Program-made: the position numbers and the translations under genes | From: an uncultured Ruminococcus sp. | Lineage (GTDB): Bacteria > Bacillota > Clostridia > Oscillospirales > Acutalibacteraceae | Length of the DNA: 44,923 nt | Reading direction: 5' to 3' | NCBI GenBank assembly: GCA_902765625.1 | Contig: CACXAO010000008.1 | Span: 1 to 44,923, forward strand | Part shown: in pieces, positions 1 to 8,202 of the stretch | Numbering within the stretch: the stretch's first letter is position 1 | Layout: every line of letters starts with the position of its first letter | The notes under the pieces: model-generated | Told to the model about the DNA's origin: nothing | Database searches by the model: none | The model's input: only the letters and a program-made list of their open reading frames with translations

Positions 1-68
1 CTAAATTTTATTAATATTGTATAAATCGTTTAAAATGGCTTTGACAAGCGATTTTTTGATTATTTCAC

Positions 69-97
69 TTGAAATTTCGGCTTTTCTGCGATAATAT
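69..97 (+). promoter_or_regulatory. Sigma-A-type promoter for the glmU-prs block
   Basis: TTGAAA at 69-74 and TAATAT at 92-97 are separated by 17 bases. Transcription would start near 104, leaving about 84 bases of leader before the first gene. The rest of 1-187 is AT-rich and shows no gene. A TTGACA at 41-46 has no well-spaced -10 and was not called. Confidence 0.6.
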
Positions 98-187
98 TAT
101 AGTAATCAAAAGTGTGCCAAGATGGAAATATAAGGCGCATAATCTATGGGGAAAACAGTTTTTCGCCCGTAAAAAAAGAGGTAATTT

Positions 188-937
188 ATGAGTAACTGCG
201 CGGTAATTCTTGCCGGAGGCGAAGGCAAGAGAATGAAATCCGACAAGCCCAAAACGCTCTCAGAGGTTCTCGGTCAGCCCATGCTTTTGTGGGTGATGAA
301 CGCCCTGAGAAAAGCCGGTATCGACGACATCTGCGTTGTGAAGGGCTACAAGAAGGAGTGCATCGAGGAATATCTCAAAACGCTCGATTTCAAGGTCGAA
401 AGCGTGTTTCAGGCGGAGCGTCTCGGCACGGGTCACGCCGTTATGATGGCGAAGGATTTCCTTGAAAAGCACGACGGCAACGTCGTTATTCTCAACGGCG
501 ACGCGCCCTTTATGAGCGCCGAAACGATCGAAAAGTCGCTCTCTCAGCACGTTTCCACAGGCTGCGCCGCAACGGTGATTTCCGCGAGAGTGGACGACCC
601 CGCCGGCTACGGAAGGATCGTGCGCGATGAAAACGGCAACCTCAAGGCGATCGTTGAGCACAAGGACGCCGACGAGGATACCCTCAAGATCGACGAGGTC
701 AATTCCGGCGGCTACTGGTTCGACTGCAAAATGCTTCTCAGCGTGCTCGGCAGCATAAAGAGCGACAACAAGGCAGGCGAGTACTACCTGCCCGACGCAA
801 TCAAGCTGCTGCTTCAAAACGGCAAAACCGTGGGAGCCTACACAGCGGAGTGCAGCGACGCAGTTCTCGGCGCGAACGACCCGGCTCAGCTTGAGGAGCT
901 TAATCAGATCGCATTAAAAAAGGGTTATTCCTGTTAA
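188..937 (+). CDS. glmU: UDP-N-acetylglucosamine pyrophosphorylase, GlmU N-terminal domain only
   Basis: Predicted to make UDP-GlcNAc from GlcNAc-1-phosphate and UTP in the cytoplasm, feeding peptidoglycan and capsule synthesis. The N-terminus carries the nucleotidyltransferase signature LAGGEGKRMKS (residues about 8-18) followed by DKPKTL, and GTGHAV and LNGDAP lie further in. The protein is 249 aa, whereas bifunctional GlmU is about 450 aa. The C-terminal left-handed beta-helix acetyltransferase is absent; the stop at 935-937 is clean and no hexapeptide repeats follow. GlcN-1-P acetylation must therefore come from another protein. The start is supported by AGAGG seven bases upstream. It sits 51 bases before prs, as in many Firmicutes. 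The activity is family-based and the physiological substrate is inference. Confidence 0.85.
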   Translation: MSNCAVILAGGEGKRMKSDKPKTLSEVLGQPMLLWVMNALRKAGIDDICVVKGYKKECIEEYLKTLDFKVESVFQAERLGTGHAVMMAKDFLEKHDGNVVILNGDAPFMSAETIEKSLSQHVSTGCAATVISARVDDPAGYGRIVRDENGNLKAIVEHKDADEDTLKIDEVNSGGYWFDCKMLLSVLGSIKSDNKAGEYYLPDAIKLLLQNGKTVGAYTAECSDAVLGANDPAQLEELNQIALKKGYSC

Positions 938-988
938 AATACAACGGCAAAGTTAATACGAGGAATCAAGGAAAAGGAGTTAAAATCA

Positions 989-1948
989 ATGAATTTTCAC
1001 GGCAAGGACATCAAAATCTTCGCAGGCAATTCAAATGTTGATGTGGCTCAGGGAATCGCAGGCTGTTTAGGTCTGTCTCTCGGCAAGAGCGACTGCACCC
1101 ACTTCTCCGACGGCGAGATCGCGGTTTCGCTTCACGAGTCCGTAAGAGGAAGCGACTGCTTTATCGTTCAGTCAACCTGCACTCCCGTCAACGACAACCT
1201 GATGGAAATGCTCATCATGATCGACGCTATGAAGAGAGCTTCCGCGGCGAGAATCACCGCAGTTATGCCCTACTTCGGCTATGCGCGTCAGGACAGAAAG
1301 GCTAAGGCGAGAGATCCGATTTCCGCAAAGCTCTGCGCCGATATCATCACAACCGCAGGCGCTGACAGAGTTCTGACAATGGATCTTCACGCAAACCAGA
1401 TCCAGGGCTTCTTCAACATCCCTGTTGACCACCTCCACGGCGCGGGTATCCTCGCCAACCACATGAAGGAGAAAATCGGCGGCAACTTCGACGATTTCAT
1501 CGTTGTTTCTCCCGACCTCGGTTCCGTTACACGTTCGCGCAACTTCGCGTCAAAAATCGGCACAGGCCTCGCTATCATCGACAAGCGCAGACCCAAGGCT
1601 AACGTCTGCGAGGTTATGAACATCATCGGCGACGCAAGAGGCAAGAAGGTCATCCTCGTTGACGATATGATCGACACAGCCGGCACCCTCTGCAATGCTG
1701 CAAACGCTATCGTCGAAAAGGGCGGTGCGGTTGAGGTTTACGCCTGCGCGACCCACGCTGTTCTCTCGGGTCCCGCTATCGAGCGCATCAAGAACAGCGC
1801 GATCAAGGAGGTTATCCTCCTCGACACGATCCCGGTTCCCGAGGACAAGATGATCGACAAGTTCACCGTGCTTCCCACGGCTCCCATCTTTGCCGAGGCT
1901 ATCGCGAGAATTTACAACGACAAGCCCTTTACTGCTGCGTTCAGCTAA
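989..1948 (+). CDS. prs: Ribose-phosphate pyrophosphokinase (PRPP synthetase)
   Basis: Transfers pyrophosphate from ATP to ribose-5-phosphate to give PRPP for purine, pyrimidine, His, Trp and NAD synthesis. The 319-aa length is normal for class I enzymes. Visible motifs are the N-terminal FSDGEIAVS loop, YFGYARQDRKAKARDPI (flexible ATP loop), DLHANQIQGFF (metal and ATP binding) and the PRPP-binding loop VDDMIDTAGTL near residues 225-235. AAGGAG precedes the ATG at good spacing. It follows glmU on the same strand with no terminator between them, so the two are probably co-transcribed. Nothing unusual was seen. Confidence 0.97.
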   Translation: MNFHGKDIKIFAGNSNVDVAQGIAGCLGLSLGKSDCTHFSDGEIAVSLHESVRGSDCFIVQSTCTPVNDNLMEMLIMIDAMKRASAARITAVMPYFGYARQDRKAKARDPISAKLCADIITTAGADRVLTMDLHANQIQGFFNIPVDHLHGAGILANHMKEKIGGNFDDFIVVSPDLGSVTRSRNFASKIGTGLAIIDKRRPKANVCEVMNIIGDARGKKVILVDDMIDTAGTLCNAANAIVEKGGAVEVYACATHAVLSGPAIERIKNSAIKEVILLDTIPVPEDKMIDKFTVLPTAPIFAEAIARIYNDKPFTAAFS

Positions 1949-1995
1949 ACCGACGCATTTTTCGGCTTGTAAAGCATACAATAATACAACAACTC

Positions 1996-2024
1996 AGGCG
2001 GACTGTCAAAAGTCCGCCTTTGTT
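1996..2024 (+). terminator. Hairpin between prs and pth
   Basis: Perfect 9-bp arms AGGCGGACT (1996-2004) and AGTCCGCCT (2011-2019) enclose a six-base loop. The following U tract is short (TTTGTT), so it may only partly terminate glmU-prs transcripts or may mark a processing site. Confidence 0.55.
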
Positions 2025-2056
2025 AACTGAACGCCTTTTTGGGCAAGTGATATAAT

Positions 2057-2650
2057 ATGTTTGGATTCAAAAAAACGGGCGGTTCCGTTGAGTACCTCGT
2101 GGTGGGCCTCGGAAACCCCGACAAAAAATACGAAAACACACGCCACAACTGCGGCTGGCTCGCTTTGGACTACATCGCAGCAAAGCGAAACTGCCGCGTC
2201 AATAAAATCAAATTCAAGAGCTTCGTCGGAGAATGTACGGTAGGCGGCAAAAGAGCTATGCTGATGAAGCCGACCACCTATATGAACAACAGCGGTCAGG
2301 CGGTTGTCGAGGCAATGAACTTCTACAAGATACCGCCCGAGAACGTGATAGTCATCTTCGACGACGTTTCGCTTCCCGTAGGGAAACTGCGCATCCGCCA
2401 AAAGGGCAGCGACGGCGGTCAGAAGGGCATGCGCAGCATAATCTACCTCAGCGGCAAGGACACGTTTCCGAGGATAAAGATCGGCATAGGCGCAAAGCCA
2501 AATCCCGACTGGGAGCTTGCCGACTGGGTTCTCTCGAAGTTTTCGAAGGACGAGATGAAGGCGCTTGAGGGGATGTTCGAAAACGCGAACGACGCGATAG
2601 ACCTTATGGCGGAAGGCAGAATCGACCGCGCCATGAATATGTTTAACTGA
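2057..2650 (+). CDS. pth: Peptidyl-tRNA hydrolase
   Basis: Cleaves peptidyl-tRNA released by stalled ribosomes, recycling tRNA. Family motifs are VVGLGNPDKKYENTRHNCGW near residues 14-33, including the catalytic His of TRHN, then LMKPTTYMNNSG and the FDDVSLPVGKLRIRQKGSDG region. The length of 197 aa is usual. About 12 residues precede the VVGLGNP core, an extension often seen in this bacterial group. No strong Shine-Dalgarno precedes the ATG. A TGATATAAT box at 2048-2056 abuts the start codon, so any RNA starting from it would begin inside the gene; read-through from prs is more likely. Only one base separates the stop from the next ATG. Confidence 0.95.
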   Translation: MFGFKKTGGSVEYLVVGLGNPDKKYENTRHNCGWLALDYIAAKRNCRVNKIKFKSFVGECTVGGKRAMLMKPTTYMNNSGQAVVEAMNFYKIPPENVIVIFDDVSLPVGKLRIRQKGSDGGQKGMRSIIYLSGKDTFPRIKIGIGAKPNPDWELADWVLSKFSKDEMKALEGMFENANDAIDLMAEGRIDRAMNMFN

Positions 2651-2651
2651 T

Positions 2652-3398
2652 ATGAAAAAGGACTATTCGAACCGATATCAGCTGATCGACGCGTTCCGAG
2701 GCTTCGCCCTCGTCAATATGGTGCTCTATCACTTCTGCTACGATATTTTCGCGGCCTACGGTCTTGACCCCGAGTGGTTCACATACCCTTGGGTGATCGT
2801 CTGGGAACGCTTTATCTGCGTCAGCTTCATTCTGATTTCGGGTATATCGCTTCATTTTTCGTACCATCCCATAAGGCGCGGACTGATAATCAACCTCTGC
2901 GGGCTGCTTATTACCCTCGTCACCGCTTTGGTCATGCCGGAGCAGGCGGTCTGGTTCGGCGTTCTCAATCTGATCGGCTGCGCAATGCTTATCGCGGCGC
3001 TGCTGCGGAAGCTGCTGGACAAAATCAATCCCTTTTTTGGCGCAGCGCTCTCGCTGATGCTCTTCGCGGTTTTCTACGGCGTGCCCGAGAGGTACATAGG
3101 CTTTTTCAATATCAAGCTGCTGAGAGTGCCGGATTTTTTCTATCAGTTCAAGTACGCGGCGTTCCTCGGCTTTCCGGACGAAGGCTTCCGCTCGTCTGAT
3201 TACTTTCCGATAATCACGTGGATTTTTATCTTTCTGCTGGGCTATTTCCTCTGGGGTATCGTCAAGCGGTATAAAAAAGAGGAGCTGTTCCGCAGGGGCT
3301 TTGCGCCGCTGAACTTCCTCGGCAGACACGCGCTGATCATCTATCTTATTCACCAACCGTTATTAATGGGAATTTGCTTCCTTATTTTCAGATATTGA
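2652..3398 (+). CDS. DUF1624/HGSNAT-type integral membrane protein
   Basis: A 248-aa polytopic membrane protein. The N-terminus reads YQLIDAFRGFALVNMVLYHF, the start of the heparan-alpha-glucosaminide acetyltransferase catalytic family (PF07786), in which the conserved His of LYHF lies in the first membrane helix. About seven to eight hydrophobic segments follow, and the last (HALIIYLIHQPLLMG) resembles the end of acyltransferase-like membrane proteins. In bacteria the family is thought to move acyl groups across the membrane onto cell-surface sugars, but the substrate is unknown. The start lies one base after the pth stop, suggesting translational coupling. Placement between pth and mfd is unusual, as these two are often adjacent. 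Confidence 0.8.
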   Translation: MKKDYSNRYQLIDAFRGFALVNMVLYHFCYDIFAAYGLDPEWFTYPWVIVWERFICVSFILISGISLHFSYHPIRRGLIINLCGLLITLVTALVMPEQAVWFGVLNLIGCAMLIAALLRKLLDKINPFFGAALSLMLFAVFYGVPERYIGFFNIKLLRVPDFFYQFKYAAFLGFPDEGFRSSDYFPIITWIFIFLLGYFLWGIVKRYKKEELFRRGFAPLNFLGRHALIIYLIHQPLLMGICFLIFRY

Positions 3399-3407
3399 CA
3401 AACGACA

Positions 3408-6400
3408 ATGAAAATGAACTTTATCGCGCAGGCGGTGGGCGGCTCGGCGCCGTTTCGCACCCTGCGCAGAAATCTTAAAACAGGACGTTCGCTCTGCGTG
3501 TCGGGACTCTCGGCGGTCTGCAAGGCGGACGTGATATTCACCCTCATTCGCGGGAATGGGGGTCAGGCTCTTTGTATCGCAGCCGACGAAAAGGAAGCGC
3601 AGACCCTATGCAACGACCTCAGCTGCATGGGCTTGCGCGCCTTTGTCTATCCCGTGCGCGACTACAATTTTCTCGATTTACAGAGCCGCTCGCACGAGTA
3701 CGAGCACCTGCGGCTCAAGGTGCTGCTCAAGCTTATCGAGGAGGAGTGCGACGTTGTTATCGCCTGTCTTGACGCGGCGAGTCAGCTCACCGTGCCGCAG
3801 GACTTCCTCGCGGATATCGTGCTCTCAATGTGGGAGGGCAAGACCCTCGACCTCGACCGCGCCGTCCGCGCGCTTACGCTTCTCGGCTACGAGAGATTTG
3901 ACGCGGTTGAAGGCAGCGGACAGTTCTCGCTTCGCGGCGGCATCCTCGACTTTTTCATGCCGGACGCGGACTATCCCGTGCGCGCGGAGTTCTGGGGCGA
4001 CGAGATCACCGACCTGAGCTATTTCGACATAGAAACGCAGCGCAGGTTCAAGAAAGCCGGCACAATCCGCCTTACGCCCTCGACCGAGATCATCATTGAG
4101 GACAGAGAAGCGCTCGCCGAAAAAATCGTTCACAAGGCAGGGCTTCTGCGCGGCAAGGGCGTTGTAAAGGCGCGCGAAAAGCTCTACGCCGAGGCTGAGC
4201 TTATCCGCAGCGGCGCTGCGCTTTCGAACGCAGACAAATTTATCGGTCAGATTTACGACAAGCCCGAATGCCTTTTCGATTACTTCAACCGCGATTCGCT
4301 GATATTTATCTCTGAGTTCAGCAACGTCCGCGACAGGGGCAAGTCGATGGACTTCCAGAATTCCGAGCTTCTCAAGGAAGGCTTAAAGGAAGGTTTTCTG
4401 GCACGCGGCTTCGACCGTTTTCAGCTGACATACAACGAGTGCATGGAGCTTTTTGCCTCTCACGGCGTTATTTTGCTCGAAAGCTTTGTGCACGGCAGCA
4501 TTGATCTGAAGCTTGCCGAGATAGTCACGTTTTCGGCAAAGCAGCTCACGCACTGGACGGGTTCCTACAAGCAGCTGCGCGAGGATCTGAACGGACTCTT
4601 TACTCCCGACAGCCGCGGCGTGATTCTCGCCGGCACCGAAAAGGCGGCAAAGAATCTCTGCGACAACCTCGTTTCCGACGGCTACGACGCGGAGTTTGTC
4701 AGTTCGCTCGATAAAGCGGCAAAGGGCAGGCTCTACGTAATGACGGGCGCGCTTTCGGCAGGCTTTGAGCTGCCGGGCGAGAAATTCTTCGTCATCACCT
4801 TCGGCTACAACTCCTACCGACCCGAGCAGAAGCGCAGACGGCGCGGCAAAAAAGAGGGTCAGGAGATCTACAGCCTCTCCGAGCTTACCGCCGGCGACTA
4901 CGTGGTTCACAGCGTTCACGGCATCGGCGTTTTCAGCGGCATCCGCAAAATCGACACCCACGGCGTTATCAAGGATTACATCAAAATCGACTATGCGAAG
5001 GGCGACGCGCTCTATGTGCCCGTTACCCAGCTCGACATGGTCGCAAAATACATCGGTCCTCAGGAAAGCTCGCGCGTAAAGCTCAACCGCCTCGGTTCGG
5101 GCGACTGGCAAAAGGCAAAGGCGAGGGTCAAATCCTCCGTCAAGGACATCGCAAAGGAGCTTATCGCGCTGTATTCCGCGCGTATGAAAGCCAAGGGCTA
5201 CGCGTTTACGGGCGACAACGAGTGGCAGCGCGATTTTGAGGCGGCTTTTGAGTACGAGGAAACTCCCGACCAGCTCACCTGTATCCGCGAGATAAAGCGC
5301 GACATGGAGCGCACCGTGCCGATGGACAGACTGCTCTGCGGCGACGTAGGCTTCGGCAAAACAGAGGTCGCGCTGCGCGCGGCGTTCAAGTGCGTGGCTG
5401 ATTCAAAGCAGTGCGCGCTGCTCTGCCCGACGACGATCCTCGCGTGGCAGCACTATCAGACCGTAACGAAGCGGTTCGAGGGCTATCCTATCCGCGTCGA
5501 GCTTCTCTCGCGATTCCGCACCGCAAAGCAGCAAAAGGAGATCCTCGAGCGGCTCAAGCGCGGCGAGGTGGACATGGTGGTCGGCACCCACCGCCTTGTT
5601 CAGAAGGACGTCGAGTTCCGCGACCTCGGTCTTGCCATTATCGACGAGGAGCAGCGCTTCGGCGTGGCTCAGAAGGAACGCTTCAAGGAGCTTGTAAAGA
5701 ACGTCGACGTGCTTACGCTCTCGGCAACGCCGATTCCGCGAACGCTCAATATGGCGATGAGCGGTCTGCGCGACATGAGCGTCATCGAGGAGGCTCCGAT
5801 GAACCGTCAGCCCGTCCAAACCTACGTGCTCGAGCACGACAACGCCGTTATTTACGAGGCTATCCGCCGCGAAATGCGCAGAGGCGGTCAGGTGTTCTAC
5901 CTGCACAACAACGTCGAGACCATCTCGTCCTGCGCCGCGAGGATCCAAGAGGCGGTTCCCGACGCGAAAATCGCCATAGGTCACGGCAAGATGAAGGAAA
6001 ACGAACTCAGCGAGGTCTGGCGGCAGATGCTCGAGCAGGAGGTCGATATCCTCGTCTGCACAACTATAATAGAAACGGGCGTGGATTTGCCCAACGCGAA
6101 CACACTTATAATAGAAAACGCCGACTGCATGGGTCTGTCGCAGCTGCATCAGCTTCGCGGACGTGTCGGCAGAAGCGCACGGCGTGCCTACGCCTACTTC
6201 ACCTTCCGCCGCAGCAAGGTGCTCACCGAGATCCAGCAAAAGCGGCTCGCAGCCATCCGCGAGTACACCGAATTCGGCAGCGGCTTCAAAATCGCGATGC
6301 GCGACCTCGAGCTTCGCGGCGCAGGCAACATTATGGGCGCGCAGCAGCACGGTCACATGGAGAGCGTAGGCTACGATATGTACCTCAAGCTGCTGGGCGA

Positions 6401-6866
6401 GGCTGTCAGCGAGGAGAGAGGCGAGCAAAAGCAGTCGCAGGACCTCGACTGCCTTATCGACATCTCCGTCGACGCGCATATTCCGGAGTATTACGTCGAG
6501 AGCCTTACGCTCAGGCTGGACGTTTACCGCCGCATAGCGGATATCCGCAGCCCGGAGGACGCCGACGACGTGCGCGACGAGCTTCGCGACCGTTTCGGAG
6601 AGATTCCGCCGTCCGTGCTCGGACTGATTGAGATCGCGCTTATCCGAAACCGCGCCTATGCGCTCGGCGTTTATGAAATCCGTCAGAACGAGGGCGTTCT
6701 TCTGCTCTATGTGAAGGAGATCAAATCGCCGGCTGTGGCAGATCTGCTGATCTCTCTTAACGGAAAAGCGACGCTTAACGCGGGTCAAAAGCCGTTTTTA
6801 TCGGTAAAATGCCCCAAAGGAGAGGATTCTGTCGGCGTTTTGAAGCGCGTTTTCCGCATAAATTAG
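3408..6866 (+). CDS. mfd: Transcription-repair coupling factor Mfd
   Basis: An ATP-dependent DNA translocase that removes stalled RNA polymerase from lesions and recruits UvrA. The 1152-aa length is normal. The N-terminal third is the UvrB-like region (FSLRGGILDFFMPD near residues 175-188). The RNA-polymerase-interacting CarD-like domain is near residues 485-550 (GDYVVHSVHGIGVFSGI). The helicase core shows Walker A GDVGFGKTEVA near 645, the DEEQ box (IIDEEQRFGVAQKE), motif III TLSATPIPRTL and QLRGRVGRS. The C-terminal TRCF domain follows. There is no clear ribosome binding site before the first ATG (3408), and a second in-frame ATG lies two codons later. The gene follows the membrane protein by 9 bases. 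Confidence 0.97.
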   Translation: MKMNFIAQAVGGSAPFRTLRRNLKTGRSLCVSGLSAVCKADVIFTLIRGNGGQALCIAADEKEAQTLCNDLSCMGLRAFVYPVRDYNFLDLQSRSHEYEHLRLKVLLKLIEEECDVVIACLDAASQLTVPQDFLADIVLSMWEGKTLDLDRAVRALTLLGYERFDAVEGSGQFSLRGGILDFFMPDADYPVRAEFWGDEITDLSYFDIETQRRFKKAGTIRLTPSTEIIIEDREALAEKIVHKAGLLRGKGVVKAREKLYAEAELIRSGAALSNADKFIGQIYDKPECLFDYFNRDSLIFISEFSNVRDRGKSMDFQNSELLKEGLKEGFLARGFDRFQLTYNECMELFASHGVILLESFVHGSIDLKLAEIVTFSAKQLTHWTGSYKQLREDLNGLFTPDSRGVILAGTEKAAKNLCDNLVSDGYDAEFVSSLDKAAKGRLYVMTGALSAGFELPGEKFFVITFGYNSYRPEQKRRRRGKKEGQEIYSLSELTAGDYVVHSVHGIGVFSGIRKIDTHGVIKDYIKIDYAKGDALYVPVTQLDMVAKYIGPQESSRVKLNRLGSGDWQKAKARVKSSVKDIAKELIALYSARMKAKGYAFTGDNEWQRDFEAAFEYEETPDQLTCIREIKRDMERTVPMDRLLCGDVGFGKTEVALRAAFKCVADSKQCALLCPTTILAWQHYQTVTKRFEGYPIRVELLSRFRTAKQQKEILERLKRGEVDMVVGTHRLVQKDVEFRDLGLAIIDEEQRFGVAQKERFKELVKNVDVLTLSATPIPRTLNMAMSGLRDMSVIEEAPMNRQPVQTYVLEHDNAVIYEAIRREMRRGGQVFYLHNNVETISSCAARIQEAVPDAKIAIGHGKMKENELSEVWRQMLEQEVDILVCTTIIETGVDLPNANTLIIENADCMGLSQLHQLRGRVGRSARRAYAYFTFRRSKVLTEIQQKRLAAIREYTEFGSGFKIAMRDLELRGAGNIMGAQQHGHMESVGYDMYLKLLGEAVSEERGEQKQSQDLDCLIDISVDAHIPEYYVESLTLRLDVYRRIADIRSPEDADDVRDELRDRFGEIPPSVLGLIEIALIRNRAYALGVYEIRQNEGVLLLYVKEIKSPAVADLLISLNGKATLNAGQKPFLSVKCPKGEDSVGVLKRVFRIN

Positions 6867-6895
6867 AAAATTTTCAACAAAATTTTTTTAAGATA

Positions 6896-6955
6896 TAGAC
6901 AATGACGAAAAAATTGTGTATACTAGTACAGTACGCACCCATATGTGAATGGGTG
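6896..6955 (+). promoter_or_regulatory. Promoter and 5' hairpin upstream of the lipoprotein gene
   Basis: TAGACA (6896-6901) and TATACT (6919-6924) are spaced by 17 bases, giving a start near 6931. The first part of the predicted RNA holds a perfect 7-bp hairpin, CACCCAT (6936-6942) with ATGGGTG (6949-6955), loop ATGTGA. No U tract follows, so this is more likely an RNA-stabilising 5' structure than a terminator. A weak A/T inverted repeat with a T run (about 6866-6890) may end mfd transcription. Confidence 0.6.
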
Positions 6956-6981
6956 AAATTTGTGTAAGGATGGTATAAAAA

Positions 6982-8178
6982 ATGAAACCAACGGTTAAAA
7001 TCGGTTCCTTACTCCTCGCGGTAGTGATGGCGCTTTCCGCAGTGTTCGCCACAGGCTGCAGCATGAGCAAGGAATGGTCCTACAAGACAAGCGACAAGGA
7101 GCTCGCCATCGGCGTGTATATCTACTGCCTTGACCTCGCCTTCCAGCAGGCGCAGACAAAGGCAAAGGAGCTTGACGATTACGACGGCGCCAACGACAAG
7201 TGGCTCGACCTCGAAATCACCGACGACGACGGCAACACCGCTGTAGCCCGTCAGTGGATCAAGGACGATGCTCAGAAAAAATGCCTCAACTTCCTCGCGG
7301 TTGAAAAGCTCATGAAGGACGAAGGCGCTTCTGTTGACGAGGCTTCCCAGCAGGCGGCTGACGAGCAGGCTAAGACCTACTGGAACGTCGGTCAGTATGC
7401 AAACTACGGCTACATCATGCCCATGAGCAAGGAGCTTGAGCCCTACGGCATTTCCTATGACAGCTTCCGTTACTGCACCTCGCAGTATTCCGTAAACTAC
7501 AGCGTGCTGTTCTCAAAGCTTTACGGCGAAGGCGGTTCCCAGGAGGTTTCCGACAGCGAGCTCGAGACATATTTCACCGAGAACTATGTTGATTACAGCT
7601 ACATTCCCGTTCAGCTCTACGAGGCTTCGACCGACGAAGCAGGCGAGTCAACGAACGTCGCTTTAAGCGAAGATAAGATCGCCGAGTACACAAGCGAGTT
7701 TGAAGGCTACATCAGCGATATCGACGGCGGCAAGTCCTTTGACGACGTTGTAAGCGCATACACCGAGAAGCACGAGCTTACCGACAGTCCCGCTGTTGAC
7801 AACACAGAGCAGCTTGAGAGCGTTTCGGCAGGCGACCAGATCAAGGACGCGCTCAAGGAGCTTGGCAACAACAAGGCAGTCACCGTTAAGGTAGGCGAGG
7901 GCGATTCGGCAATGCTCTATCTTGTTTACAAGAGAAACAGCGCTGATTCCGCAAAGGATTATCTCGAGAGCGAGACAAACCGCGCAGGCGTTCTCAACAC
8001 AATGAAGAAGGATGATTTCGAGGATTACATCAAAAAGACTGCCGATGACCTCGATTATGAAAAGAATTCCGCTGTAGACGGCTACGATCCCAAGATGTTC
8101 TTTGTAGCCGAGGTTCCCACCACAGCGGCAGAAACAACAGCCTCTGCGGAGGAGGAAGGCTCCGCCGCCGAGGAATAA
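6982..8178 (+). CDS. Lipoprotein of the PrsA/SurA foldase type
   Basis: A 398-aa exported lipoprotein. The signal peptide has a hydrophobic core and a lipobox ending ATGC with Cys26 as the lipidation site. The body is acidic and rich in Lys and Asp, with long helical stretches. A central region (about 225-310) is compatible with a divergent parvulin-like domain, but I could not identify its usual motifs with certainty. The C-terminus is an Ala/Glu-rich tail (TTAAETTASAEEEG). In Firmicutes a peptidyl-prolyl isomerase lipoprotein commonly follows mfd, which supports a role in folding secreted proteins at the outer face of the membrane. Whether the isomerase activity persists is uncertain. Confidence 0.7.
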   Translation: MKPTVKIGSLLLAVVMALSAVFATGCSMSKEWSYKTSDKELAIGVYIYCLDLAFQQAQTKAKELDDYDGANDKWLDLEITDDDGNTAVARQWIKDDAQKKCLNFLAVEKLMKDEGASVDEASQQAADEQAKTYWNVGQYANYGYIMPMSKELEPYGISYDSFRYCTSQYSVNYSVLFSKLYGEGGSQEVSDSELETYFTENYVDYSYIPVQLYEASTDEAGESTNVALSEDKIAEYTSEFEGYISDIDGGKSFDDVVSAYTEKHELTDSPAVDNTEQLESVSAGDQIKDALKELGNNKAVTVKVGEGDSAMLYLVYKRNSADSAKDYLESETNRAGVLNTMKKDDFEDYIKKTADDLDYEKNSAVDGYDPKMFFVAEVPTTAAETTASAEEEGSAAEE

Positions 8179-8202
8179 CAGACCTTTCAAAAGGAGGTTT
8201 TT

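Noticed and set aside
5411..6631. 406-codon plus-strand frame overlapping mfd in another frame
   Set aside because: Arg/Ala-rich shadow of the mfd codons; mfd itself carries all the motifs.
5403..6788. 461-codon open frame on the minus strand inside mfd
   Set aside because: It lies wholly antisense to conserved Mfd helicase motifs, has no recognisable domain and has low-complexity Leu/Val/Ala composition typical of GC-rich antisense frames.
6936..6955. ANTAR-type hexaloop in the leader of the lipoprotein gene
   Set aside because: The six-base loop ATGTGA has A at position 1 but T at position 4, and no terminator follows.
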